Notes under the pieces: generated by a model
The model's database searches: none
Told to the model about the DNA's origin: nothing
What the model saw: only the letters and a program-made list of their open reading frames with translations
Shown here: positions 1-8,391 of the stretch, one piece after another
Layout: each line of letters opens with the position of its first letter
Numbering within the stretch: the first letter of the stretch is position 1
Source: Polyangiaceae bacterium
GTDB taxonomy: Bacteria; Myxococcota_A; Polyangia; Polyangiales; Polyangiaceae
DNA: 64,000 nucleotides
NCBI GenBank assembly: GCA_041389725.1
Contig: JAWKRG010000012.1
Span: forward strand, 1-64,000
Direction: 5' to 3'
Program-made: the position numbers and the translations under genes

Positions 1-93
1 GGCGCCGCGTCGAAGCTGACGCTCACGCCCGCTGCCGATGCAGAGCGGACTACCATCGTCATCGAGTGGCAAATGAGCAAAGACGCGTCCTGA
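1..93 (+). CDS. C-terminal end of an unidentified protein, cut by the window edge
   Basis: Thirty codons are open from base 1 to a TGA at 91-93. The tail ends in the residues TIVIEWQMSKDAS, which reads like a final beta strand and a short polar end. Codon use looks like that of the following genes (third positions mostly G or C). The fragment is too short to assign a family, and no start is visible in the window. The next gene begins about 135 bases later on the same strand. Confidence 0.5.
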   Translation, partial: GAASKLTLTPAADAERTTIVIEWQMSKDAS

Positions 94-229
94 GGCGCCG
101 TCGCATCGGGTAGGGACGCCAGGAGATCTGGGCCATCTGCCCAACGGGCGGGTATCATGACCTTGTGAGGCGCGTAGGGTGAGACGGGGACGGCGCGGTT
201 TGGCACGCGAACTGCACCCGTTTGGGAGG

Positions 230-1096
230 ATGCGCTGGATTGCATGGTTGGGCGCCGCGGGATTCCTCCTCTGCGGATGTGGTCAGTCCACGAGTGGCGA
301 CTCCGTTTCCGGAGGTGGGTCGAGCGGTGGAGGGACCACCGCAGGGAGTTCCGGGGCGGGCAACGACGGCTGGGGCACGGGCAACGTGGGGAACTTCGGC
401 GGCAGTGGCGTGGCGGGGGGCGGAGCGGGGGTGGGCAATGTGGGCAATCATGATGGCGGCGGCGCCGCGGGCGCCCCGCCTTGCCGCGTGTCGGACTTGG
501 ACTGCCAGAGCCTCGACGATTCGGCGCTCGCGCGTGAGTGCATTGGTGGTGCGTGCAGACAAGTGCCACCTGTTGGTTACTGTTGGGCGGACTCGGACTG
601 CTCCGCAGGTAACAAGTGCAAGGGTGGCTTCGTGGGCTCCTGCGGCAGCAGCGAGTTGGACGTGCTTGGCAAGTGCACCAGCGGTGGTAACGGCTGCTGC
701 AAGTCGGACTCGGACTGCACTCAGAGCGCGGACACCCCAAGAATGTGCAGGCTCGGCCTCTGCGTAGCGGTGCCGTCGCCAGGGCAGTGTTGGTCGAATG
801 CAGACTGTGGTGGCGGTGCGTGCGAGGACGACTGCACCTGCATTTGCGGTGGTGATTGCTTCTGCGGACCAATTCACCCGGGCTGGTGCCCCGGGGCGTT
901 GCCCGCTTGCTGCACCACGAACGAAGACTGCGGTCCCTACGCCTTTTGCATCAACACAGTGTGCAAGAAGATCGACTGGCCCAAGGGGTGCTGGGAGGAC
1001 GTCCACTGCGCGCCTGGGAAGAAGTGCATCGGCGCGAACGTGTGCCCGTGCGGCGCGACCTGCCCGGTCCCGGACGCTCCAGGCAAGTGCGGCTAG
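230..1096 (+). CDS. Cys-rich lipoprotein, paralogue of the protein at 2573-3448
   Basis: Predicted exported lipoprotein of 288 residues. The ATG at 230 is chosen because it begins a clean signal peptide (MRWIAWLGAAGFLLCGC) with a lipobox cysteine; upstream in-frame codons lack signal-peptide character. After the cysteine comes a Gly/Ser-rich linker of about 80 residues, then a Cys-rich region with repeated modules of the type C-W-x-D-x-D-C and CPCG, ending VCPCGATCPVPDAPGKCG. Such modules are probably small disulfide-stabilised folds outside the cytoplasm. The protein at 2573-3448 has the same layout, motifs and ending, so the two are paralogues. No enzymatic motif is visible and the function is unknown. 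Confidence 0.85.
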   Translation: MRWIAWLGAAGFLLCGCGQSTSGDSVSGGGSSGGGTTAGSSGAGNDGWGTGNVGNFGGSGVAGGGAGVGNVGNHDGGGAAGAPPCRVSDLDCQSLDDSALARECIGGACRQVPPVGYCWADSDCSAGNKCKGGFVGSCGSSELDVLGKCTSGGNGCCKSDSDCTQSADTPRMCRLGLCVAVPSPGQCWSNADCGGGACEDDCTCICGGDCFCGPIHPGWCPGALPACCTTNEDCGPYAFCINTVCKKIDWPKGCWEDVHCAPGKKCIGANVCPCGATCPVPDAPGKCG

Positions 1097-1114
1097 CACC
1101 GCCACTCTGCCGGG

Positions 1115-2335
1115 TTAGTCGTGCGCTAGCCAGACGCGGGAAGTGAAAGGGTCGAAGACCCACAGCTTGCCGTCGATGAAGAACGACGCGCCCAGCTGCG
1201 CGGCAGGGACGGTCCAAGTGCCGATGCCGCCGCATACTTGTGCGGCTGGCGGCGTGTGCTTCACGAACAACGTTGCAGTCGGATAGCTGCGGGCTGCACT
1301 GCCACCGCCGTCGATGAACTGCACGGCGTGTCCAGCCGTCAAGCCATAGGCCTCGACCAACTCTGCGACGCCGGCGCAGGTGGTCAGGGCGATGTCCTTG
1401 TCTGCGGCGCGTTCGAGAGCGCCGGGAGCGAGCTGCGAAATCGCCGCGAACAAGGCTTCGTTCACGTTGATGGAGTAGGGCACCAAGCTGTCGTCGAAGC
1501 CGGTGTCGAGCTGCACCACCGTGTCCACGCCCGCGATGCGCAGCGGCACGGTGGGAACATTGGGCACGGCGAGGCCCGCGGGGGCGCCCGCGCGAACTTC
1601 CGACAAGGCGGCGAGCTTGGTGGGATCGCTGGCGAAGAAGCCCGCGCTCGACAGCGCAGTCAGTCCCGTCGCGGCCAGCTCCGCGTCCGTGCACAGCGCG
1701 CCGGACAGCGCGCGGTAGATCTCGTGATGGCTGTAGTCGAGGCTGACGGCCACCGTGGCAAGGAAGTCCGTGCCGAGGATGCCGGCTTGGCGCACGCTGC
1801 CCACGACGAAGGAGTGATCCGCCGTGACGAGCTGCACGCTGCCCCAAGGTCCGAAGAAGTCGAAGGCCGCGAAGGAGCAGCTCTGGCCGAGGAAGCTCGG
1901 ATCGCATCCGGTGGCGGTCGGCCCTGGTGCCGTGAAGGCGAGCAGATCGATCGTCGAGCGCGTGGTGGCGAGATCGACGAGGAACTCGCCCTCGTAGGTC
2001 GGGATGCCGACGGCAGCGCGTGCGTAGGGCAATCGACTCGAAATCGTGAGGTCGGCGCTCGATCCGAAGCAGGGTGGCGCGGCCCAGTTCGGATCGTCGA
2101 AGGGCGAATCGACCTTGGAACCTCCACTGCCGCCCGTGCCCCCGCTGCTCTGGGCGCCGCTGCCTCCCGCGCCGCTCGTGCCCGAAGTGCCTGCGCTGCC
2201 GCCGCTACTCTGGGCGCCACTGCCCCCCGCGCCGCCGCCATCGCTTCCAGCGCTGCTTCCCGATCCCGAGCACGCGATCGCCAGCGCTGCGGTCAGCGCG
2301 GTGACGAGGCTGAAGGTCGGGCCGCGAAGAAACAC
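1115..2335 (-). CDS. Retropepsin/pepsin-like lipoprotein with a Gly/Ser-rich linker
   Basis: A 406-residue lipoprotein read from a GTG start. The signal peptide ends in the lipobox LAIAC and is followed by a Ser/Gly/Ala-rich linker of about 50 residues containing the repeated string GAGGSGAQSSGG. The remaining part looks like an aspartyl protease: FLVDLATTRSTID at about residues 120-132 occupies the place of the first catalytic motif, GILGTDFL matches the conserved ILGxDF hairpin of retropepsins, and VVQLDTGFDDSLV carries a canonical DTG near residue 270. The first motif reads DLA rather than DTG, so activity is uncertain. The gene is convergent with the first Cys-rich paralogue and divergent from the second. 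It could be a non-catalytic pepsin-fold binding protein. Confidence 0.75.
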   Translation of the reverse strand: MFLRGPTFSLVTALTAALAIACSGSGSSAGSDGGGAGGSGAQSSGGSAGTSGTSGAGGSGAQSSGGTGGSGGSKVDSPFDDPNWAAPPCFGSSADLTISSRLPYARAAVGIPTYEGEFLVDLATTRSTIDLLAFTAPGPTATGCDPSFLGQSCSFAAFDFFGPWGSVQLVTADHSFVVGSVRQAGILGTDFLATVAVSLDYSHHEIYRALSGALCTDAELAATGLTALSSAGFFASDPTKLAALSEVRAGAPAGLAVPNVPTVPLRIAGVDTVVQLDTGFDDSLVPYSINVNEALFAAISQLAPGALERAADKDIALTTCAGVAELVEAYGLTAGHAVQFIDGGGSAARSYPTATLFVKHTPPAAQVCGGIGTWTVPAAQLGASFFIDGKLWVFDPFTSRVWLAHD

Positions 2336-2572
2336 GCGCCAGCGCTACCACGCTTGTCCGCGGCGACCAAATCGACCCGCCCACCCCTCTCTCGCGCAGT
2401 CGGCCTCTTTCAGCGCCACGGCGGAGCGCCTGCCCGGTCGTCGATGGCGGGTCTGCGCTGTGCCATGGCACAACCCCGATCTCGCTGCCCGCCTGCCGTC
2501 GACTTGGACGACGATTCGACGCCGATCCGCAGCAAAAGACGCGATGGCACGGCGAATGCACATGCGCGAAGC

Positions 2573-3448
2573 ATGCGCTGGATGGCATTGCTGGGCGCGG
2601 CGGGGCTCGCGCTCGCCGGATGTGGTGGATCGACGAGCAACGACTCGGGCACGGGTGGCGGATCGGGCAGCGGAGCCAGCGCAGGAAGTGGCACCGGTGG
2701 CAGCGCTGCGACGGGCAACGTCGGCGGTGGCGGCACGGGAAACTACGGTGGTGGAGGTACGGGCAACGTCGGTAACTACGGCGGCGGCGGTACCGGCAAC
2801 ATCGGGGGTGGGGGAACGGGGGGATCGCCGTACTGCTGCAAGACCGATCTGGATTGCCCGATCGGCAACGCGCCTGGGTACGAGAGCGAATGCATCGAGG
2901 GAGTCTGCAAACCCGTGCCGCCTCAAGACACCTGCTGGGCCGATCGGGACTGTGGGGGAGCTCATGGTAGCTGCGTGGGCGCCAGCGTGTGTCCCTGCGA
3001 CATGGACTGCTACGCCGAGGACACCCTTGGCAAGTGCATCAAGTTCCCGGGCTGCTGCGCCACGGACCAGGATTGCCCCAAAGATCCGAAGCAGCCACTC
3101 ACCTGCGTGGCCGGCAATTGTGAACCAGTTCCACCTTCCGGCCAGTGCTGGTCGGATCTCGACTGCAACGGCGGCACTTGCGGCGGAGCTTGCATCTGTC
3201 CCTGCGGGGTGATTTGCGCGTGCGGCGGCCAGATGGGTTGGTGCACGAGCACCGTGCCCGCTTGCTGCACGGGCCACGCCGCCTGCGGCTCCGGCGCGGT
3301 TTGCGCCAACAACGTCTGCAAGAAGAGCGAGCCGCCGTACTGCTGGCACGATGTCGAATGCCCGGCAGGGCAGAAATGCCTTGGCGCCAGCGTGTGTCCC
3401 TGCGGCGCGGCCTGCGCCGTCGCTGACAGCCCGGGCAAGTGCGGTTGA
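2573..3448 (+). CDS. Cys-rich lipoprotein, paralogue of the protein at 230-1096
   Basis: A 291-residue lipoprotein. The ATG at 2573 opens a signal peptide (MRWMALLGAAGLALAGC) that matches its paralogue almost residue for residue; longer in-frame openings upstream lack signal features and are rejected. The linker is built from repeated GGGGTGN-type strings, followed by Cys-rich modules (CCKTDLDC, CWADRDC, CPCDMDC, CWSDLDCNGG) and the ending VCPCGAACAVADSPGKCG. About 20 kinds of paired cysteines suggest an extracellular or surface-exposed disulfide-rich protein. The retropepsin-like gene lies between the two copies in opposite orientation, so the pair probably arose by duplication of a segment that later gained, or originally contained, that gene. 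Confidence 0.85.
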   Translation: MRWMALLGAAGLALAGCGGSTSNDSGTGGGSGSGASAGSGTGGSAATGNVGGGGTGNYGGGGTGNVGNYGGGGTGNIGGGGTGGSPYCCKTDLDCPIGNAPGYESECIEGVCKPVPPQDTCWADRDCGGAHGSCVGASVCPCDMDCYAEDTLGKCIKFPGCCATDQDCPKDPKQPLTCVAGNCEPVPPSGQCWSDLDCNGGTCGGACICPCGVICACGGQMGWCTSTVPACCTGHAACGSGAVCANNVCKKSEPPYCWHDVECPAGQKCLGASVCPCGAACAVADSPGKCG

Positions 3449-3510
3449 CGAGCTAGCGCGCTGCGTCCGCGGTCTCAGCAGAGGTCGGAGCGAATGGCGG
3501 ACACGCCGCG

Positions 3511-4134
3511 CTAGCGGCGTCGACGCTCGCCAGCGCGGTGAACCACGAAGACCGCCGCGCCCGCGAGCGCGCCGAACAGGTGGGCTGCGGGCAAGAGGCG
3601 CACGTCCACGCCCAGATCGGGAGCCAAGATCGCCATGCCCGTGCGCAGTTCGTACAGCGTCTTGAGCACGTGCCCCGCAGCGAAGAGGCCTACCGCGAAG
3701 CGAGCGCCGGGGATCTCGCGCACCCTTGGCGACATCCACAGCACCAGCAACAACACCGTTGCCAAGGCCACATCGATGGCCGAGAGCCCGGCGTAGTACT
3801 GCGCCTCGGGACACAGCGACAGCACGCCGAGACCGACCACGAAGCAGGCGACGAAAGTGGTAGTCGCGAACAAGCGGCGGCTGACTGCCTCGATCACCAG
3901 GCCCCAGCCGAAGAAGGCGACGATGTCGCCGATGGCGTGCGCTGATCCGTAGTGCACGAAGTGCGCGCTGAGCACGCGCCACCACTCTCCGGCCCAGACG
4001 GCGTCGCGATCGAACTGCAGGCGAGGGGAGGCGCCCGCCAGGCAGGCCAGCGTGGTCAGCAGCGCAGTGAGCCACGGACCACGACGCAGAAGCGTCGTGG
4101 TCCAATCACTGCCCTCGGCCTGAGAAGTGATCAC
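3511..4134 (-). CDS. Rhombosortase-like intramembrane serine protease
   Basis: A 207-residue integral membrane protein with about six hydrophobic segments, of the rhomboid fold. WWRVLSAHFVHYGSAHAIGD matches the rhomboid WR...H...H helix region, YYAGLSAID carries the catalytic serine in a GLSA box (GLSG in most rhombosortases), and AAHLFGALAG near the C-terminus supplies the catalytic histidine. Size and motif spacing fit rhombosortases, which cleave C-terminal GlyGly-CTERM-type tripartite signals. The GTG start overlaps the stop of the upstream VIT-vWA gene by four bases, implying translational coupling. That upstream protein ends in a Gly-rich stretch, a hydrophobic helix and a basic tail, so it is the likely substrate. 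The activity is inferred. Confidence 0.75.
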   Translation of the reverse strand: MITSQAEGSDWTTTLLRRGPWLTALLTTLACLAGASPRLQFDRDAVWAGEWWRVLSAHFVHYGSAHAIGDIVAFFGWGLVIEAVSRRLFATTTFVACFVVGLGVLSLCPEAQYYAGLSAIDVALATVLLLVLWMSPRVREIPGARFAVGLFAAGHVLKTLYELRTGMAILAPDLGVDVRLLPAAHLFGALAGAAVFVVHRAGERRRR

Positions 4135-6068
4135 GAAGCCTCTTTTCGCTGGCGCGACGCCGCTCCCACCAACCCAAGGCCAATCAGCAGCATGGCGAGC
4201 ATGCCCAGGTGCACGCCGTCCACGGCGCCGCCGTAGGTCGTCCCGGTGTAGCCCGAACCGGACCCGGAGCCGTAGCCGTTCTCGGCGTCGATACGATCGT
4301 CATTCGTGCGCTCGACGCCGAGCTGCTCGAAGGTCGCGTCGTCCACCGCAATCATGGCCGTGTAGTCCGTCACGAGCTGGTACTTCACGCCGAGCTCGAC
4401 GATCTTCGCCTTCGCTTCGGCCTGGGAGATCAGGCCCAGGAGTGCTTGCCGCTCGAGGGCATGAACCATGTCCAGGGCCCAGAGGCGCTCGATCACCGCA
4501 TTGTCCAGATCCACCTCGGGCAAGTGCGCGCTCTGGCTGATGTCGTGGGTCTTCGCCATCGTCTTGGCGTGTAGCGTCAGCTCCACGTTGCCCGGCGTGG
4601 CGTAGCGGCCAAAGAGCACCAGTTGCTGTCCTTTGTAGATCTTGCTCAGGCGAAAGTCCGTCACGTCCGAGATTCCGGCGCCTGAAACCTCGAGCTTCAC
4701 GTCGTGCAGCGCCTCGTGCTTTGCGCGCTCGAACACCAACTGCACGCGCCCCTCGATGTCGTCTTTGTTGGAAACCTGCGCGTAAAAGCCGCCCGAGGCC
4801 TCACCGATGACCTGCATCAGCGGCCAATTGGCGTTGTTGCCCATCAGCATGCCGAAGATGCGCACGTCGTGCTTGCGAGCGAGGCTATCGAAGGCCGTGG
4901 GCTCGATGATGCCGGTGTTGGTTTCGGCATCGGTTACCAAGATGGTGTTGGTCACGCGGTCGGCATTGATGCCGTCGAGGCCCAAGCTCAGCCCCGCATG
5001 TAGGTCCGTTCCCTCGTTGGCCTGCAAGCTCAGGACCTTCTGCGACACCATTGCCACGTTGTCCGCCGTCGCGGGCAGCATGCCGCCACTCACGTCCCAG
5101 GTCTGAGTGTTGAAGGCCACAACGCGAAAGCGGTCCAGGGACGAAAGCTTCTGCAGGGAACCGGTCACGGCCGCCGCCAGCGCCCCGAGCTTGCCCGCCA
5201 TGCTGCCCGAGACGTCGAGCACGAAGACGTAGTCGGTGCCGTAGGTGATCTCCGACAGCGCAACCCCGGGCGTGTAGACCATCATGAAAGTGCCCAAACC
5301 GCCGCTCTGCGGGCGATGGCGCAGCACGTCCATGCGCCGCGGCATCTCTGGGTCGAATTGGTAGTTCACCACCACGTCCTGGGTCAGCGAAACCGGAGCG
5401 GCGTCCAGGCTCACCTTGTAGTGACCCTCTCCCAGTTGCTCCACGTGTGGCGCGTAGTGAGGCATGGTCACGCTCTGCAGCGGAACTGCGCTTTGGAGCT
5501 CCAACTCGAAGTGGAAAGCATTCGCCTCAGTGTTGCCCGACCAGGGCTGACCCGCGGTGCCGCCGTCTTCCAGCGGATACGAGTAGCGCCCGAGGGAGTC
5601 CTCTACGTTGACGGGCTCGTAGTAGACGAAGCTCATCACTGCGTCGGACTGCGCAGGGATGTTCGCGATCGAGAAACGGAAGTTCTGATGCCCATCTTTG
5701 GTCGCCAGCCCTGCTTGACCGCCGCTCTGCTTTTGGTTGTCGTAGATCTGCTGCGCCTGTTCCCGCGGCAGCACCTCGCCGTTGAGGGTGCGGTCGGCCA
5801 GCTCGATCTTCAGCTGCGACAGCGCGGCGTTCTCCGGGATCGGGAACTCGTAGATCGCGTCGAGGGGGCCGTTGCCTGGGTTGCGAAAGACTTGGGTGAC
5901 TTCCGTGCGTGCGAAGCCATTGTTCAGCAGCACGCGCACCTGATGATTGCGGATCTCCGCGTACGCTCCGCTCTGTGCATCCTTTAGCGTGCCCGCCGCC
6001 CAGCTCGCGCGCGGTACCAACAGCCAAACCGCCGCCGCCAGGGCGGACAACCATGTCTTCCAGCTCAT
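4131..6068 (-). CDS. VIT-vWA domain protein with a C-terminal sorting-type tail
   Basis: A 645-residue secreted protein. The ATG at 6068 is preferred because GGGAGG lies seven bases upstream and it opens a signal peptide ending around PRASWAAG. Residues about 30-150 form a VIT domain (inter-alpha-trypsin-inhibitor heavy-chain type), followed by a vWA domain with the metal-site motif FVLDVSGSMAG near residue 290. The C-terminus has a GSGSGS-rich hinge, the stretch YGGAVDG, a hydrophobic helix (LGMLAMLLIGLGLVGAA) and a basic end (RQRKEAS), a tripartite layout like GlyGly-CTERM signals. The next gene encodes a rhombosortase-like protease with overlapping codons. VIT-vWA proteins often act in surface adhesion; the exact role here is unknown. 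Confidence 0.88.
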   Translation of the reverse strand: MSWKTWLSALAAAVWLLVPRASWAAGTLKDAQSGAYAEIRNHQVRVLLNNGFARTEVTQVFRNPGNGPLDAIYEFPIPENAALSQLKIELADRTLNGEVLPREQAQQIYDNQKQSGGQAGLATKDGHQNFRFSIANIPAQSDAVMSFVYYEPVNVEDSLGRYSYPLEDGGTAGQPWSGNTEANAFHFELELQSAVPLQSVTMPHYAPHVEQLGEGHYKVSLDAAPVSLTQDVVVNYQFDPEMPRRMDVLRHRPQSGGLGTFMMVYTPGVALSEITYGTDYVFVLDVSGSMAGKLGALAAAVTGSLQKLSSLDRFRVVAFNTQTWDVSGGMLPATADNVAMVSQKVLSLQANEGTDLHAGLSLGLDGINADRVTNTILVTDAETNTGIIEPTAFDSLARKHDVRIFGMLMGNNANWPLMQVIGEASGGFYAQVSNKDDIEGRVQLVFERAKHEALHDVKLEVSGAGISDVTDFRLSKIYKGQQLVLFGRYATPGNVELTLHAKTMAKTHDISQSAHLPEVDLDNAVIERLWALDMVHALERQALLGLISQAEAKAKIVELGVKYQLVTDYTAMIAVDDATFEQLGVERTNDDRIDAENGYGSGSGSGYTGTTYGGAVDGVHLGMLAMLLIGLGLVGAASRQRKEAS

Positions 6069-6260
6069 TCCGTGGCCTCCCAAAAGTGGTTGAACCAGTC
6101 TAAGCAGGCCCCGTGCCAGCGTCCGCGGCGCGAGAAGCGCGGAGTTTCTCGCTCATTCCCACGCGCCGCGCCCAGTGCCTCTCCGCCACAGTGCGTTTAC
6201 TTCACGCCCAGCGCGAAGCCCGCGACGCAGCCGTCGGCCCCTCGCATCTACGTTGTCTGG

Positions 6261-6319
6261 CGGTTTGGTTTGGATTGGTTTGGGTCTCGACCCTCGGCGC
6301 CCCGACCGTCGCCTCCCAC
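6261..6319 (-). repeat. Dispersed intergenic two-box element, copy 1
   Basis: On the minus strand this stretch contains GTGGGAGGCG (6310-6319), then 20 bases, then CGAGACCCAAACC (ending near 6277), followed by further CCAAA repeats. The same two boxes with almost the same spacing occur on the plus strand at 30438-30487 and 50333-50382. This copy lies in the 310-base gap upstream of the VIT-vWA gene and points towards it. The rest of this gap (6069-6378) shows no convincing gene; the run of TTTGG repeats at 6262-6285 is the complement of the second box and its tail. Confidence 0.45.
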
Positions 6320-6378
6320 GCCGCCCGTCCCTGTCGCGCGCGCCGTCACCGCGGAACACAACGGCCGACGGCGAGCGC

Positions 6379-7230
6379 TCAACCTTGCACAAGGCGGAAG
6401 ATCGGTAGCTCGGGGCGCGCGCCGATGCGGGCCGGCAACACGCTGGTCCCGATGCCGCGACTCACGTACGCCGCGCCCAGGGGTGTGTCGTATCTGCCGG
6501 AGACGAAGCGGCCGCTGCCGGGCGGAACCAGCGGTGCAAAGCTGCCGATGCGCCCCTGTCCGCCGTGGGTGTGCCCGGCGACGCAAAGGGAGAAACGAAA
6601 GTTGGGGGTGGAGCGATCCAGGAAACCTGGACTGTGGGTCACGAGCAGCGACGCTTCGCGCGCTGCCATGCCCTCGGCGGCGCGCAGCTTGGGCTGACCC
6701 GCAAGAGCGTCGTCGGTGCCCAGTACGTGCAGGCCATGCACGCGCACCGCTTCGTTGACCAACAGACGAGCGCCCGCTGCCGAGTAGACGCGGGCGAGGG
6801 CGTCGACGGGCACGTTGCCCCAATGCTCCCAGTTGCCCAGGGTCGCGAGCACGGCAGCGCCCGAACGCGCGAGTTCGCCAACCAGCTCGCGCAGCGCGCC
6901 AAACGCGCTTTCGGAGTCGACTACGTCACCGCTGAGCACGACGATCTGAGGTCGATGTGCGCGCACTGCAGCGATGACCTTGCGCTCGAGCATGCCCAAC
7001 GACGTCAAATGCACGTCCGTCAATTGCGCGATCCGCAAACCCGACAGCGCGGGAGTCAGGCCCGGAACGGCGATATCATGCTCGCTCACGTCGAGCCATC
7101 GCGGCTCGACCCCCACCGCGTACGCGCTGCCGCCCACGGCTGCCGCCAGCCCACCCCGAAGCAGAGCGCGCCTCGTCAGGAATCGTGGGGGCGCCCGAGG
7201 CGTCCGGCCGTCGACATCGGGGTCGCGCAT
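6379..7230 (-). CDS. Tat-exported calcineurin-like metallophosphoesterase
   Basis: A 283-residue phosphoesterase of the YaeI/YkuE type. The five metal-binding blocks are present in order: LTDVHLT, LSGDVVD, GNWEHWG (in place of GNHE), VTHSP and AGHTHGGQ. The N-terminus has a twin-arginine-like signal (TRRALLRGGLAAAVGGSAYA), so the enzyme is probably exported folded and acts in the periplasm or at the membrane. The ATG at 7230 is chosen because it places the RR motif about 20 residues in. Family members hydrolyse phosphodiesters such as UDP-sugar-lipid or phospholipid intermediates; the substrate here is not determinable. It is divergent from the lipoprotein gene at 7276 with only 45 bases between starts. 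Confidence 0.88.
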   Translation of the reverse strand: MRDPDVDGRTPRAPPRFLTRRALLRGGLAAAVGGSAYAVGVEPRWLDVSEHDIAVPGLTPALSGLRIAQLTDVHLTSLGMLERKVIAAVRAHRPQIVVLSGDVVDSESAFGALRELVGELARSGAAVLATLGNWEHWGNVPVDALARVYSAAGARLLVNEAVRVHGLHVLGTDDALAGQPKLRAAEGMAAREASLLVTHSPGFLDRSTPNFRFSLCVAGHTHGGQGRIGSFAPLVPPGSGRFVSGRYDTPLGAAYVSRGIGTSVLPARIGARPELPIFRLVQG

Positions 7231-7275
7231 CCATCTCAACCTAGCGCACGCGTAGTGCGCTACAATGGACATCCC

Positions 7276-8373
7276 ATGCGCGTCCCGATGCTACTGGCGC
7301 TGTGCTGCGCGTCGTGCACGGCCTTCGACGGCGCGGACGCGTATCTCGAAAAGTCAGGGGATGCGTCGGCGGGCGCGGCGGGCGGCGCGGGCATCAGTGC
7401 TGGCGGGTTTCCGGGCAGCGGAAGCTCGACGGGTAGCGGCAGCACGGCAGGCAGCGGAAGCTCGGCGGGTAGCGGCAGCACGGCAGGCAGCGGAAGCTCG
7501 GCGGGCAGCGGCAACTCCGGCGGTACCGGCGGCAGCGGCGCAGGCAGCGGTGCCAACGGGACGGGCGCAGGCGCTAACACCGGGGGCGGAGCCAACACCA
7601 GCGCGGGCGGCTCGCCGCCCACCTGTCAGACGCCCGCGGATTGCACAGACGGCAACCCCTGCACCGCCAACGCTTGCACGGGCGGAAAGTGCGTGGCCAC
7701 CTTCGAGCCTTCCGGCACGGACTGCGGCAACGCATCGGTTTGCGATGGCATCGAAACCTGCGACGGCGCAGGCAACTGCAAGTCTGGCGCACCCCCGCAG
7801 ATCGACGACGGCAACGCCTGCACCGCCGACAGCTGTGATCCCGTCACGGGGGTGAAGCACGTGGCCGTGTCCGTGGACGACGGCAACGCTTGCACCACGG
7901 ACAGCTGCAGCCCCACCACGGGCGTGGTCAGTCACACCCCCGTGAACATCGACGACGGGAACGACTGCACCACGGACAGCTGCACGCCTTCAGGCGGCGT
8001 CAAGCATACGACTGTGGCCACGGTCACCCAATGCGGCAGCAGTTGCCCCTCGGGCTATCACGTGACGGGCTATTCCACGAACTTCAGTTGTGGCTCCGGC
8101 ACCAACAACCAAGCCACCTGCAAGTTCGATTGCGGTAGCAGCTTTTCCAAGTGTGGCAGTGGCTGCCCAGCCGGCTACCACACCACCGGCTATTCCACGA
8201 ACTTCAGCTGCGGATCTGGTACGAACAACCAGGCCAACTGCGGCAAGAACCAGGGGACCACCTTCTCGACGTGCGACTTCAACTGCCCGTCGGGCTACGT
8301 GAAGACCGGCACCTCCACGAACTTCAGCTGCGGTTCCGGTTTGAACAACCAGTCGACCTGCAAGCAGATCTGA
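7276..8373 (+). CDS. Repeat-rich, Cys-rich secreted lipoprotein
   Basis: A 365-residue protein starting at ATG 7276 with a short signal peptide (MRVPMLLALCCASC); the lipobox is unusual because Cys occupies the position three before the modified Cys. A linker of near-exact 12-residue repeats (SAGSGSTAGSGS type) follows. The middle part carries several modules with DGNxCTxxxC, common in myxobacterial and planctomycete secreted proteins. The C-terminal third has three copies of a module with CPxGYxxTGxSTNFSCGSG followed by NNQ. The tripled modules suggest a binding surface, perhaps for polysaccharide, but no family is recognised with certainty. Confidence 0.8.
   Translation: MRVPMLLALCCASCTAFDGADAYLEKSGDASAGAAGGAGISAGGFPGSGSSTGSGSTAGSGSSAGSGSTAGSGSSAGSGNSGGTGGSGAGSGANGTGAGANTGGGANTSAGGSPPTCQTPADCTDGNPCTANACTGGKCVATFEPSGTDCGNASVCDGIETCDGAGNCKSGAPPQIDDGNACTADSCDPVTGVKHVAVSVDDGNACTTDSCSPTTGVVSHTPVNIDDGNDCTTDSCTPSGGVKHTTVATVTQCGSSCPSGYHVTGYSTNFSCGSGTNNQATCKFDCGSSFSKCGSGCPAGYHTTGYSTNFSCGSGTNNQANCGKNQGTTFSTCDFNCPSGYVKTGTSTNFSCGSGLNNQSTCKQI
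7413..7512 (+). repeat. 36-bp in-frame tandem repeat in the lipoprotein linker
   Basis: The linker of the surrounding lipoprotein gene is encoded by about 2.7 copies of a 36-base unit starting GGCAGCGGAAGCTCG and containing GGCAGCACGGCA. Copies are nearly identical at the DNA level, including third codon positions. This points to recent slippage or recombination rather than only selection for Gly/Ser. Being a multiple of three, copy-number change would keep the reading frame. Confidence 0.7.
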
Positions 8374-8391
8374 GATTGTAGCCGAGAGGCG

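Noticed and set aside
1238..2572. Extension of the 2573 lipoprotein gene to an upstream start at 1238 (736 codons)
   Set aside because: The upstream part is the antisense of the retropepsin-like gene; the signal peptide begins at 2573.
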